A DNA stretch of 51,468 bases from Flavobacteriaceae bacterium CP2B (GCA_001683825.1 LXTR01000032.1:1-51468); one strand, 5' to 3'; positions 16,816 through 27,264 are shown, counted from the first letter of the stretch. Notes: generated from the sequence alone by a model not told the origin. Numbers and translations are program-made.

Positions 16816-17397
16816 TCAACTGTCTTTATCCATCAGCCTTTTTCGTATCCTGCTTAATGAAACCGGGGTAATGCCCAGATAGGACGCAATCAGATGATGC
16901 GGGATCCTCAGGAACAAGTCACTGTTTTGCCGGATAAATTTTCGATATCGTTCTTCCGGGCTGTCCAAAAGAAATGAAGATAAGATTTGCTGGGCATTTA
17001 TAAATCGTTGTTCCGCAATTTTCCGTGTCAGGATATTTATTTTAGGCATAGTCTCATAAAGCTCATCGAGTTTTTCTTTGGTAAGAACCAGCAATTCTGA
17101 TTTCTCAAGTGTCTCGAGATATTGGATGCCGGGGGAAGATTGCAGGAAACTTTCAAAACTGCCGGCGAAAAGATGCTCACGAAAGAAATAAGCCGTTATG
17201 TAGTCCCCCTCTTTGTTATAGTAAAGCCTTAACAGGCCTTTTTTAATGAAGTACAATTCATTTGCCACCTGCCCTTCCCGGATAAGCGTGACATGTCTGG
17301 GCACCTCCCGGTACGTAAATGCACTTTGAAACAGTTCTTTTTCCCTGGCATTAAAACTGACAAATGTCCCTATTGCTTTCAGTAAGTCTTTATACAT
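16816..17397 (-). CDS. Crp/Fnr-family transcriptional regulator
   Basis: The 193-residue protein has an N-terminal cyclic-nucleotide-binding-like barrel (about 25-115, with VTLIREGQVANELYFIKKGLLRLYY and ITAYFFREHLFAGSFESFL), a dimerisation helix, and a C-terminal winged helix (about 145-190) with FLRIPHHLIASYLGITPVSL. It lacks the four cysteines of FNR iron-sulfur sensors and the canonical cAMP-contacting Arg-Ser pair, as is common in Bacteroidota. It leads the four-gene set on this strand, which suggests it controls it, but this is inference. Confidence 0.85.
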   Translation of the reverse strand: MYKDLLKAIGTFVSFNAREKELFQSAFTYREVPRHVTLIREGQVANELYFIKKGLLRLYYNKEGDYITAYFFREHLFAGSFESFLQSSPGIQYLETLEKSELLVLTKEKLDELYETMPKINILTRKIAEQRFINAQQILSSFLLDSPEERYRKFIRQNSDLFLRIPHHLIASYLGITPVSLSRIRKRLMDKDS

Positions 17398-17782
17398 GTA
17401 TTACAGGGTTATCTGTTGGTAAGACCATGCCACTTTCTCAGTGCCCCCAGGGGCCATATGACCAATGGCCTCTGCCACTGATCTTGTTGCGGACATTCCC
17501 GCCGGGATCGGTCAGACCCATATAAAGATAATGGATTGCCTAAAAATCACATGGCGTATTCTTCCAAACACCCTATATAACTTCGCTACCAATCCCGGCT
17601 CTTCTAGGAAGTATAAACAACGTCCAGCAAGGATACGCGGATTCAGCAACACTGCTATAAGCCAGCGTTCCATTGTTTTTTGGCATGCACATCCACAGGA
17701 AAGGTTATATGCACCATGGTGGCTCCGGTTTGTTTGCAGGAAGGATTTCCAGCGTATTTTCATGATATCCCTAGGGCTAACG
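17398..17782. other. Non-coding stretch with a possible cassette-site-like inverted repeat
   Basis: No convincing gene. At 17619-17669 the sequence AACGTCCAGC is followed after about 32 bases by GCCAGCGTT, a loose inverted pair reminiscent of the AACGTT-centred repeats found between cassette-like genes in some Bacteroidota. The match is weak. The hairpin-repeat block B begins at the end of this stretch. Confidence 0.3.
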
Positions 17783-18144
17783 TTTGGGGGTAAACCTCAC
17801 CCCACTCCAGTTTCAAGATAATTGCATAGCCTGCATAAATCCAGCAGGATAGCAGAAATAATTGGGGTTCTCAACCCCACCCCGGTTTCAAGGTAAACAC
17901 GTTGACTGCATGAATCCAGCAGGAAACGAAATAATGCGGGTGGCAGCAATGGTGGTGGAAACGCGTTAAAGGAATTTTGCAATGTACAATTATAGTGCTT
18001 TGGCTGTGGGGTACTTAAACCCCTCCCAAGTAACAAGATAAACACATTCCCCGCATAAAACCAGCAGGATAGCAGAAAAAATTGGAGTTCCCAACCCCAC
18101 CCAGGTTTCAAGGTAAACACGTTGACTGCATGAATCCAGCAGGA
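17783..18144. repeat. Hairpin-repeat array B: four direct copies of the ~70-bp unit
   Basis: Copies start near 17783, 17861, 18003 and 18080, in the same a-b-linker-a-b order as array A. The second copy and its right flank (ending GGCAGCAATGGTGGTGGA, 17943-17960) match the second copy of array A almost base for base, while the linker and third copy have diverged. The first stem shows substitutions on both sides in some copies (GGGGT/ACCCC at 18008), hinting at selection on structure. Confidence 0.85.
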
Positions 18145-18298
18145 AAAAACAGGCCGTAGCGGTCCGGTATTGCGACTCCCATGCTGAAGAGACGTTTTGC
18201 ACAACCAAAAACCAGGGAGGCATTGATTTCGCGTCCCCATGCAGGTTTTTTGCAGGGAATACGACGAACTTTAAATCGGGGCGGGATTAAGCAGCCCC
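18145..18298. repeat. Repeat block B tail, near-identical to the tail of block A
   Basis: Same segment as 14851-15004, in the same orientation, again ending with an inverted hairpin unit (from 18239). With array B it makes a ~0.5-kb direct repeat of array A plus tail, 3.3 kb apart, so recombination between the two would remove or amplify the four genes in between. Confidence 0.8.
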
Positions 18299-18527
18299 CT
18301 CCCCGCTGCAACCACGTGACCATATCCGGCAGGGTATGCACATGAATCCTACCGATGGCAGTGATTCTGGCACTTTGGGAACCCAAGAAATATCTCGGAA
18401 TAAGTTAGGGCAAAGAAGTAAAAAATGGCCCCTGGAAGACCAGGAACAGCCTGTTTGAAAGAATTCGGCTGGCACACTTTTCACAGATCAGGATGCGGGG
18501 CGCTGTTTCGGTTCATTCATGGAACGC

Positions 18528-19058
18528 CTAGTAGTTTTTTATACTCTTATAATCATTATTGAAGATGTTCAGCATTTCGGTTGAAGGCATTTTAATCTCA
18601 TGGCGGGCACCACTGTTTGCCAATATTTTTCGCATATTCTGGGCTTTCTTATTTTTCCAGAAGCCAGCTTTTGTATATCCAATGGCGCAAACCTCCCCAC
18701 GCTGTTTGAATATTTGTTTATGGTACACCCATTTGTCATCGGAACCATCCAATTTTATAGTAATGCTGAATTTTGTCCAGCGCTTTAAAGGTTTCCTGTA
18801 GATAATCTTTTGCGAAGCCAACACCCCAAACATTCCTTTTTTTACCGTATTCTCATATAATTTTGAGCGGAAAACCACTTCGTACCGAACCAGGTCCATA
18901 TAATAAAAATACTTGGAGTTGGCCATGAACCTAAAAGATTCACAGTCCAGTATGTTTACCCTTCTTGTCCTTGTAAGATCAGCTTCCGGTTTGACTTTTT
19001 TCCAAAATAATCTAGACCCAATGAAGATGTAAACAAAATGTAACCAATAATATACCAT
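18528..19058 (-). CDS. Thioesterase-like (hotdog fold, THEM6-type) protein
   Basis: From the ATG at 19058 the protein has 176 residues; the upstream extension of the frame looks unnatural. An N-terminal hydrophobic helix (YYWLHFVYIFIGSRLFW) may anchor it. The body fits the 4-hydroxybenzoyl-CoA thioesterase hotdog: the CESFRFMANSKYFYYMDLVRYE segment occupies the place of the catalytic Asp loop (usually D-xx-xH-xNN-xY), then strands LASQKIIYRKPL, KFSITIKLDGSDDKW and EVCAIGYTKAGF. The usual loop Asp is partly retained (LDCESF), but the following His is Phe, so activity is uncertain. The gene is AT-rich, like the module on the other side of repeat block B. Confidence 0.65.
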   Translation of the reverse strand: MVYYWLHFVYIFIGSRLFWKKVKPEADLTRTRRVNILDCESFRFMANSKYFYYMDLVRYEVVFRSKLYENTVKKGMFGVLASQKIIYRKPLKRWTKFSITIKLDGSDDKWVYHKQIFKQRGEVCAIGYTKAGFWKNKKAQNMRKILANSGARHEIKMPSTEMLNIFNNDYKSIKNY

Positions 19059-19264
19059 GGTTGGAACTATTAATTTACTGGTGATTTTTTCTGTAAATAG
19101 CACATGTGCAATGCAGTGATATATATACACTCATTCCATCATGATTTCCCAATCTCCTACCACTCCCCCACCAACAACGTCTTGAAGGAAGGCCATTCTA
19201 CCGCCTTTTCATCCAATAAGCAAAGCTTTCTGCCGGTGTCACCTAACGGTTTCCCGTATCCGCC

Positions 19265-20149
19265 TCATTCCCCCAGCTTCTCCAGCAGCTCGGTCAAAAC
19301 CCCTCGGGCATCATGAAGGTCCCGACCAAAACGGGCCACCCGTTCCCCGTAATCATCTGTCTCCGTGATGGTCACCGTCAACACATAATTGCCGCGGGCA
19401 TTTTCCAGGCGGTTGCCCTGTTCGCTCACGCTCACCGGCACCGGAGCCATCCAGGATGTCTGCAGGTTGTAGTTGCTCTTGTTGCCATTGGCGTCCTCCA
19501 GCCAAAACTGGCCACCCTCCCCCGCCAGGGTGTAGGTTTCTCCCAGGCGGATGTTCTTCAGGACCATGCCGGCGTCGCCCAGCAGCTTGCTCTTTACTTC
19601 CCCGTTTTTCTGTTGCCAATACCCCTGCAGGGTCACCTGAATGCTCAGGTCCAGGTCCTTATCGCCTGCCCTCAACCGGGCCTTGGCCTTCCGCACCTGT
19701 ACCCGCTCCGGGATCAGGGCGAACAGGCTGTGCTCCCCGTTGGCCACCCATTGCAACCGCAGGACAGAGGCGGGCACTTCCTTCCCCGAGGCCTTCTCCC
19801 CGACGTAGCGGTTTACTTCCAGGGCGCCAAAACTGAATTCCAGGCTGGTATCGCTCCTGTAAAAGTCCTCGCCTACCCTCGTGGCGCTGTAGGAGGCCAC
19901 GTAGTCCTCGCTTCTGCGTGCATACACCTCCTCCAGTTTGGCAGTGGTAAAGTTGATGACGCTGGGCGCCAGGGCCGCTGCCAGCGGCCCGATGGGCAGG
20001 AATCCCTTATCAGTTGTTTCCAGAGGGCGCAGTTCTACGCGTTCCCCCTGTACGTAATGGGAGTCTACATGGGAGCTGAGGGCACAGCTGCCAGCCGAAA
20101 GTGCGCACGCAAGGGCCACTGCCGATCGAAGGAAAGAAGGAGTAGTCAT
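19265..20149 (-). CDS. Lipoprotein of unknown function
   Basis: From the ATG at 20149 the protein has 294 residues with a lipoprotein signal (lipobox LSAGSC); a longer frame upstream has no sense as protein. The mature part is rich in beta-strand patterns (TSLEFSFGALEVNRYVG, SVLRLQWVANGEHSLFALIP, LDLSIQVTLQGYW, NYVLTVTITETDDYG), suggesting a beta-sandwich. I do not recognise the family. It lies downstream of the ATP synthase genes on the same strand, but a strong terminator at 20291-20323 separates them. Confidence 0.65.
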   Translation of the reverse strand: MTTPSFLRSAVALACALSAGSCALSSHVDSHYVQGERVELRPLETTDKGFLPIGPLAAALAPSVINFTTAKLEEVYARRSEDYVASYSATRVGEDFYRSDTSLEFSFGALEVNRYVGEKASGKEVPASVLRLQWVANGEHSLFALIPERVQVRKAKARLRAGDKDLDLSIQVTLQGYWQQKNGEVKSKLLGDAGMVLKNIRLGETYTLAGEGGQFWLEDANGNKSNYNLQTSWMAPVPVSVSEQGNRLENARGNYVLTVTITETDDYGERVARFGRDLHDARGVLTELLEKLGE

Positions 20150-20290
20150 ATTGTTAAAAAGCGGGGCCGGGCCGATGTTTTGGGGGAAGGGAAGACCGGC
20201 CGGGGTCACCCTGTTAGGTTGTTGTTGGTTTACAGCCTGAAGGCTACCCCCGAATATAGGAATATTTCTACAAAGACGCAGGTGGCCAAT

Positions 20291-20323
20291 AAAAAAGCCG
20301 CACCCCCTGGAGGGCACGGCTTT
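20291..20323 (-). terminator. Intrinsic terminator of atpD-atpC
   Basis: On the minus strand, AAAGCCG pairs with CGGCTTT around a C-rich centre (inner CCCTCC/GGAGGG pairing) and is followed by six T, 24 bases after the atpC stop. A classic rho-independent form. Confidence 0.8.
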
Positions 20324-20346
20324 GATATACGTTGAGGGGCTTGGCC

Positions 20347-20625
20347 CTAATCGGCCAGTACAATCACCCTGTTGTCCTTAAGTTCCACGGTCCCGCTATT
20401 AATGTGCAGTACGGTCTTCCCATCGGCCGCTGTGCTAAAGCGGTTTTCAAAGTCCTCGGCTATTCCGCCGTCGGCTTCAATCTTTACATCGCCACGTCGC
20501 AAAAGCGATACGATAGGGGCGTGGTTTTCCAGCATCTGGAACTCACCGTTCACCCCGGGCACTATGACCGAACGTATGTCGCCTGCAAACAAGGTAGCTT
20601 CGGGTGATACTATTTCTAGGTACAT
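20347..20625 (-). CDS. atpC: ATP synthase F1 epsilon subunit (N-terminal-type, short)
   Basis: The 92-residue protein is the beta-sandwich half of the epsilon subunit: MYLEIVSPEATLFAGDIRSVIVPGVNGEFQMLENHAPI is the characteristic start (positions 1-38, read here in parts), followed by RRGDVKIEADGG. It forms part of the F1 central stalk that couples rotation to ATP synthesis. The usual C-terminal helical hairpin, which can inhibit ATP hydrolysis in other bacteria, is absent; a short epsilon of about 90 residues is normal for Bacteroidota. It lies 86 bases downstream of atpD. Confidence 0.95.
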   Translation of the reverse strand: MYLEIVSPEATLFAGDIRSVIVPGVNGEFQMLENHAPIVSLLRRGDVKIEADGGIAEDFENRFSTAADGKTVLHINSGTVELKDNRVIVLAD

Positions 20626-20711
20626 AAATACTTCGTGTTACGCATGCAGCGGCAGCAATGTTACGCAAGGCTTAAAAAACGCGCCGGCTGCTATTGCCTG
20701 CTGCAAGCTTA

Positions 20712-22223
<1,512 letters not shown>

Positions 22224-22299
22224 TCAAGTCTAAATTAAAGAATTATAGCTATTTGTGCCGCCCGCCTGCCTGTGACTGGGAGCGTAGTTTTTCAGGCTG

Positions 22300-22307
22300 C
22301 AAATATA
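22300..22307 (-). promoter_or_regulatory. Candidate -7 box for atpD-atpC
   Basis: TATATTTG on the minus strand fits TAnnTTTG exactly, 80 bases before the atpD ATG. No clear TTG -33 element was seen at the expected distance. Confidence 0.5.
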
Positions 22308-22354
22308 GGGCATAAGAGTGGAATATAGGAAGGCTTTTTCGGCTTTTTTTGACA

Positions 22355-22383
22355 TAAAAAAAGGCGGCTGTCCCCAGTCGCCT
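22355..22383 (-). terminator. Intrinsic terminator of the TonB receptor gene
   Basis: On the minus strand AGGCGACTGGGGACAGCCGCCT forms a hairpin (AGGCG.CTG paired with CAG.CGCCT) followed by seven T, 23 bases past the stop codon at 22406. Confidence 0.85.
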
Positions 22384-22405
22384 GAAATCGTGTAGTGATT
22401 TACTG

Positions 22406-25156
22406 TCAAGGGTTTATGCTCACCCCTACATAAAAGATAGACCCCACGGCGCCAGTTCCCACAGCCGAAAAATATTCATGCCCCAGGATATTGGAGCCGC
22501 CGGCTTTGAAGACCGACTTAATACTGGGTACCTCGTAATTGATCTGGGCATCCAGTACGCTGTAGGCGTCGATAAACCCATCGTAAAAGGTCGCCTGCCA
22601 GAAGTAGCTGTCGGTCCAGCGGTAATTGATGTTAAACCCGAAGTTCTCAAAAAGGGCCGTATTCCCAAAGGAGGCCTTCACCTTGTGCTTGGGTGAGTTA
22701 AAGTTGGTCCGGAAATCGGGGAAAGCACTCTGGTTAAAGTCCAGGTCGGCATAGGTGTAGCTAACCCCCAGGTCAAAATCCCCCAACACCTTGGTATCTA
22801 CCCCAATGACGGCTCCCCAGGATTCTATATCAGCTTCAGAATTCGTATAGGTCTGGTAGACGGCACGGTCCCCGTTTTGCAGGGCCAGGAGCGAAAGTCC
22901 CCCATCACCTGCCTCCCCGTAGAGGGGCACCAATACCGTGGTATTGGAAATAAAGTTCTTGTAGCGGTTGTAATAGCCGCTCATATCAATGGTAAACTTC
23001 CCAAACTGGGCCCGGTAGCCAAGCTCGTAAGCGGTAATCTCTTCCGGTTGCACTACGTCTGTATTCACTGCCTCGGGCGCGCCGGCCAGTACTGAATTCA
23101 GGGAATAGGCATTTTCATAGGCCTCCCTGCCTACCACGGTAACCTGTTGCTGCCCGGTAAGGGTCTGTCCGGCAGTAGTCAGGGGAAATATCCGCTCATC
23201 CCGGTCCAGGTTGTCCGGGGCAGACCCCACCAGGATCGCCCGGCCAGAATTCAACCCGATGAAAAGGTCCTGGGTGGTGGGGTTCCTGAAACCCTGCTGT
23301 ACAGATACCCGTACATTTTGGTTTTGCTCGGCCCCTATATTGTACACCACCGACAAACGTGGCGACAAGAAGCCTTCAAAGAATTCGTTTTTATCAAACC
23401 GCAGGGAGCCGGTCAGCTTCAAACGGTCTTCCATCAGCTTCCTCTGTAATTGCAGGTAGGCACCATATTCCTTATACTTGATGGGGCCATCGATATCGGT
23501 GAAGATGGTCCCGCCGGAATTCAGTTCATATTCCCTGAAAGAACCCCCCAATTGTATATCCGCAAAATCGGAGGTCAGGTGGCTGAAATTATAGTTGGCG
23601 TCCGCATGGCGGAATTTGGTATTGTCGATAAACTTGGCCCCGGTGGTCAGGTTCCCGTCGCTGACAACCTCCTCAAAGGCCTCTTTGAATTCCGGGGTTC
23701 CCGGTAAAAAGCGCCCGGTATCCGCTGCCTGCCTGGCGGCCGCGTGGGCGGTGGCATCATCCAGCGGGACCCCCGTGCCAACTCCTAACTTGGCCCCGAT
23801 ATAGGTAGTGGCGTAGTCCGTAAACCATTGGGTATCCGATTTCCAGCGGCGGTTGATATTGATAGCGGCAAAACGGGAATCATACGAATCGCCCGCCCCT
23901 TCCGAGACAATATACCCGCGGAGGAAGAAGTTGTCGTTCCGCAGTTCCAGTTTGTGTTGCTGCATGGTAAAGTTACGGATGGCATAGCGGTTGGCGCCCT
24001 GGTAGATGGTGTTGCCACGCCCGATACGGCCGTTGTACACCAGTTCCAGGTCATCCCCAAAGGGACGGTAATGCAGGGCGAAGTCCGTTTTCACGCTTTC
24101 CGCCTTATAATCCACCAGGTCGCGCTCATGGTACCCGGTACGGGTCACAAAGGCCGACCCCACCGTGCCTGTGGGCAGCCCTCCGGCTGCGTCAAAGTTC
24201 AATTGCGTCCCCACGATATCCCCGTAAACATTGAGCCCGTCATAAGCGGGGTCACTGCGGTCGGCCCCGGGCCTTGCCGGGTCATCTGTGCGGTTGGCAT
24301 GCCAGTCTTCCCCTTTCAGGATGCTGATATTCGCCTTGATGGCAAAATGGTCTCCAAAGGCCTTGGCCGCCCGCATACCGAAATCGTAATAGGTATTATC
24401 ACCGGCAGCCTCCTGGGAGGTAATCCCGGTCTTGCCGTAGGCGCTGACGCCCTGGTAATCAAAAGGGCTTTTACTTGTCATAAACAGGATCCCGTTAAAG
24501 GCACCCGCACCATAAAGGGCCGAGGACGCCCCCGGAAGGATCTCCACACTTTGTACCTCCAGCTCCGACATCCCCACCAGGTTCCCCAGAACGAAATTGA
24601 GCCCGGGGGCCGAGTTGTCCATCCCGTCTACCAGTTGCAGGAAGCGGTTATTGGCAAAAGTGGCGAAACCACGGGTATTGATGGATTGGAAGGTAAGGCT
24701 GTTGGTATTGATATCGACCCCCTTCAGGTTCTGGAGCCCGCCATAGAAGGATGGCGCCGTGGTCGTTTTGATTTCCCTGAGCCCAAAACGCTCTACGGAG
24801 ACGGGAGATTCAAAAATCCGCTCCGGGGTACGGGAGGCCGAAATAACGATTTCGTCCAACAGGGTCTGCGACTCCTGCAAGGTCACACTGACCGTTTGAT
24901 TGTCGGCCGTAATCCCTACTACGAATTCCGAATACCCGATACTGGTGACCCGTAGTTGAAAAGGAGGGACTTCTGTTGTTTGCAGGATGAAATTCCCGTC
25001 AAAATCGGTTACGGTCCCTATGGCTTTCCCCACGATAACCACGTTCGCGCCGGCCACGGGGGCTCCGTCCTGATCGTTAACAGTTCCGTTCACGGTGGTT
25101 TGGGCATAGCCGCCAAAGCCCAGTAAAACCAGGGATATTAGCAGTATTGTTCTCAT
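22406..25156 (-). CDS. TonB-dependent outer-membrane receptor with carboxypeptidase-regulatory-like N-domain
   Basis: The 916-residue protein has a signal peptide (to GGYAQ), a ~75-residue beta-sandwich typical of Bacteroidota receptors (VNGTVNDQDGAPVAGANVVI ... IGTVTDFDGNF), a DEIVISASRTPERIFESPV TonB-box-like segment, and a plug domain with QSINTRGFATFANNRFLQLVDG and VEILPGASSALYGAGAFNGI (about 120-235). The rest is the 22-strand barrel, ending SIFYVGVSINP. It imports a substrate across the outer membrane with TonB energy. No SusD partner is adjacent, so a siderophore, cofactor or other ligand is as likely as a glycan. It stands alone between two terminators. Confidence 0.92.
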   Translation of the reverse strand: MRTILLISLVLLGFGGYAQTTVNGTVNDQDGAPVAGANVVIVGKAIGTVTDFDGNFILQTTEVPPFQLRVTSIGYSEFVVGITADNQTVSVTLQESQTLLDEIVISASRTPERIFESPVSVERFGLREIKTTTAPSFYGGLQNLKGVDINTNSLTFQSINTRGFATFANNRFLQLVDGMDNSAPGLNFVLGNLVGMSELEVQSVEILPGASSALYGAGAFNGILFMTSKSPFDYQGVSAYGKTGITSQEAAGDNTYYDFGMRAAKAFGDHFAIKANISILKGEDWHANRTDDPARPGADRSDPAYDGLNVYGDIVGTQLNFDAAGGLPTGTVGSAFVTRTGYHERDLVDYKAESVKTDFALHYRPFGDDLELVYNGRIGRGNTIYQGANRYAIRNFTMQQHKLELRNDNFFLRGYIVSEGAGDSYDSRFAAININRRWKSDTQWFTDYATTYIGAKLGVGTGVPLDDATAHAAARQAADTGRFLPGTPEFKEAFEEVVSDGNLTTGAKFIDNTKFRHADANYNFSHLTSDFADIQLGGSFREYELNSGGTIFTDIDGPIKYKEYGAYLQLQRKLMEDRLKLTGSLRFDKNEFFEGFLSPRLSVVYNIGAEQNQNVRVSVQQGFRNPTTQDLFIGLNSGRAILVGSAPDNLDRDERIFPLTTAGQTLTGQQQVTVVGREAYENAYSLNSVLAGAPEAVNTDVVQPEEITAYELGYRAQFGKFTIDMSGYYNRYKNFISNTTVLVPLYGEAGDGGLSLLALQNGDRAVYQTYTNSEADIESWGAVIGVDTKVLGDFDLGVSYTYADLDFNQSAFPDFRTNFNSPKHKVKASFGNTALFENFGFNINYRWTDSYFWQATFYDGFIDAYSVLDAQINYEVPSIKSVFKAGGSNILGHEYFSAVGTGAVGSIFYVGVSINP

Positions 25157-25305
25157 CAGATAATGCTTAAGTTTAAGTTTTGTTTAGTCTGCGAACCAAG
25201 ATACCAATTTTTTTGAACCGAAAATGTGAAATTCAAAAAAATTATGCGTGCATAATAAAAATATCGCAATACAAGCCCGCCTTATTTTCCTGATCCTCAA
25301 CGACT

Positions 25306-25331
25306 AAAAAAGCGGTAGCTTTCGCAACCGC
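25306..25331 (-). terminator. Intrinsic terminator of glmS
   Basis: On the minus strand GCGGTTGC and GCTACCGC flank a GAAA loop and are followed by six T, 28 bases after the glmS stop. Confidence 0.85.
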
Positions 25332-25358
25332 CCCGGGTCATTATCCTGTAGTGTTTTA

Positions 25359-27206
25359 TTATTCCACCGTGACCGATTTGGCCAGGTTGCGGGGTTGGTC
25401 CACATCGCACCCACGCATCACCGCAATATGGTAGGACAACAATTGCAAGGGGATGGTGGTCAATAGCGGGGTAAGCGGTTCCAGGGTTTCGGGGACCTCA
25501 ATCACATGATCGGCCAGTTCCTTCACCTGCTCGTCCCCTTCGGTCACCACAGCGATAATCTTACCTTTCCTGGATTTGATCTCCTGTATGTTGCTCACCA
25601 CCTTTTCATAATGCCCTTTGTTGGTGGCGATGACAATGACGGGCATCTGCTCATCGATCAGGGCGATGGGCCCGTGTTTCATTTCCGCCGCGGGATAACC
25701 TTCCGCATGGATATAGCTGATCTCCTTGAGTTTGAGGGCGCCTTCCAGTGCCACCGGGAAGTTATACCCCCGGCCCAGGTACAGACAGTTGTTCGAGTTC
25801 TTGTAGACGTCGGCGATAATCTCCACCAGGGGGTTAGATTCCAGTGCCTTTTCTACCTTGGCCGGGATATTTTCCATTTCGGAAAGGAATTCGTGGAAGC
25901 GCGTTTCCGAGAATACCCCTTTCTGCTTGGCGAGCTTGAGCGCCAGTAGGGTAAGGATGGTGATCTGCGTGGTAAAAGCCTTGGTAGAGGCCACACCAAT
26001 CTCGGGCCCGGCATGGGTATAGGCCCCCGCATCGGTTTCCCGGGCTATGGATGACCCCACCACATTGCAGACCCCAAAGACAAAGGCTCCACGTTCCTTG
26101 GCCAGCTTGATGGCCGCCAGCGTATCTGCGGTTTCACCCGACTGGGAGATGGCGATCAGCACATCCTTTTCACCAATCACCGGGTTGCGGTATCTGAATT
26201 CAGAGGCGTATTCCACTTCGACGGGGATACGGGCCAGGTCTTCAAAAATATACTCCGCCACCAATCCGGCATGCCACGAAGTACCGCAGGCGACAATGAT
26301 AATACGGTTGGCGTTCAGGAATTTCTCAAGGTTCTGGTCTACGCCGGCCATTTTGACCAGCCCTTGCTCTACGAGCAACCGGCCCCGGAAGGTATCCTTG
26401 ATGGCCCTGGGCTGTTCATAGATCTCCTTTAACATGAAGTGTTCGTACCCGCCTTTTTCAATCTCCTCCAGGTTCAGCTGTAATTCCTGTATCATGGGGT
26501 AGGCAATAGCATCGTCTTTGATCTTTCGGAGTTTGATTTCTTTCCCCAGGCGAACGATGGCCATCTCCTCATCTTCCAGGTACACAGATTTGTTGGTGAA
26601 TTCGATGAAAGGCGTAGCGTCCGAGGCAATAAAGAATTCGTTCTCACCAACACCAATGGCCAGGGGGCTTCCCAATTTTGCGACCACGATCTCATCGGGT
26701 TTCTGCCTGTCGAACACCGCTATGGCATAGGCCCCGACTACCTGGTTGAGCGCTATTTGCACCGCCTTTCCCAATTTGACGTTTTCCTTCTTCTTAACCT
26801 CCTCGATCAGGTTTACCAGCACTTCCGTATCGGTATCCGATTCAAAGGTATACCCCCTTTTGGTAAGTTCTTTTTTAATAGACTCATAGTTCTCGATGAT
26901 GCCATTGTGGATAATTACCAGGTCTCCGGAATTGGAATAATGCGGGTGCGAGTTGACATCATTGGGCACCCCGTGGGTGGCCCAGCGGGTATGCCCTATC
27001 CCCAGGGTGCCCGATAAGGACATCCCCTTTTCGGAAAGGTTCCTGAGGTCTTCAACCTTCCCCTTTGTTTTGGTCAGGTTGATACCATTCCCGTCATACA
27101 GAGCGATCCCGGCACTGTCATACCCACGGTACTCCAGGCGTTGCAATCCTTTGATAATGATAGGGTAGGCGTCTCGATGACCTATATATCCAACGATTCC
27201 ACACAT
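25359..27206 (-). CDS. glmS: Glutamine--fructose-6-phosphate aminotransferase (isomerizing)
   Basis: The start at 27206 makes Cys the residue after the initiator Met (MCGIVGYIG); that Cys is the glutaminase nucleophile after Met removal, so the upstream in-frame ATG is wrong. The product has 615 residues. The N-terminal glutaminase domain (1-240) shows HTRWATHG and HNGIIENY; the C-terminal part holds two SIS isomerase domains with ACGTSWHAG, SQSGETADT and KHGPIALID, ending RNLAKSVTVE as in other GlmS. It makes glucosamine 6-phosphate from fructose 6-phosphate and glutamine, the first step to UDP-GlcNAc for peptidoglycan and lipid A. It is in the cytoplasm. It has its own promoter box at 27264-27257. 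Confidence 0.98.
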   Translation of the reverse strand: MCGIVGYIGHRDAYPIIIKGLQRLEYRGYDSAGIALYDGNGINLTKTKGKVEDLRNLSEKGMSLSGTLGIGHTRWATHGVPNDVNSHPHYSNSGDLVIIHNGIIENYESIKKELTKRGYTFESDTDTEVLVNLIEEVKKKENVKLGKAVQIALNQVVGAYAIAVFDRQKPDEIVVAKLGSPLAIGVGENEFFIASDATPFIEFTNKSVYLEDEEMAIVRLGKEIKLRKIKDDAIAYPMIQELQLNLEEIEKGGYEHFMLKEIYEQPRAIKDTFRGRLLVEQGLVKMAGVDQNLEKFLNANRIIIVACGTSWHAGLVAEYIFEDLARIPVEVEYASEFRYRNPVIGEKDVLIAISQSGETADTLAAIKLAKERGAFVFGVCNVVGSSIARETDAGAYTHAGPEIGVASTKAFTTQITILTLLALKLAKQKGVFSETRFHEFLSEMENIPAKVEKALESNPLVEIIADVYKNSNNCLYLGRGYNFPVALEGALKLKEISYIHAEGYPAAEMKHGPIALIDEQMPVIVIATNKGHYEKVVSNIQEIKSRKGKIIAVVTEGDEQVKELADHVIEVPETLEPLTPLLTTIPLQLLSYHIAVMRGCDVDQPRNLAKSVTVE

Positions 27207-27256
27207 AGGCATTTGGCATTTAATTCGCGGGGGTGGGCGAAAGAGGTTTCTGCCCA

Positions 27257-27264
27257 CAAATGTA
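27257..27264 (-). promoter_or_regulatory. Candidate -7 box for glmS
   Basis: TACATTTG on the minus strand, exact TAnnTTTG, 50 bases before the glmS start and downstream of the hairpin that ends DUF4270, consistent with separate transcription of glmS. Confidence 0.5.

Noticed and set aside
14440-18298. CRISPR array
   Set aside because: Units are ~70 bases, come in two alternating forms and in both orientations, spacers are not unique or of equal size, and no cas gene is present.
10221-18300. A complete CBASS operon around the STING-like gene
   Set aside because: No CD-NTase, Cap2/Cap3-like or other effector gene was found on either strand; the neighbours are regulators and small ligand-binding folds.
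17797-18386. Minus-strand open frames through repeat block B (and similar ones at 14517-15044)
   Set aside because: They only encode the translated hairpin units, with repeated Trp/Cys/His peptides and no protein-like composition; the same happens in both blocks.
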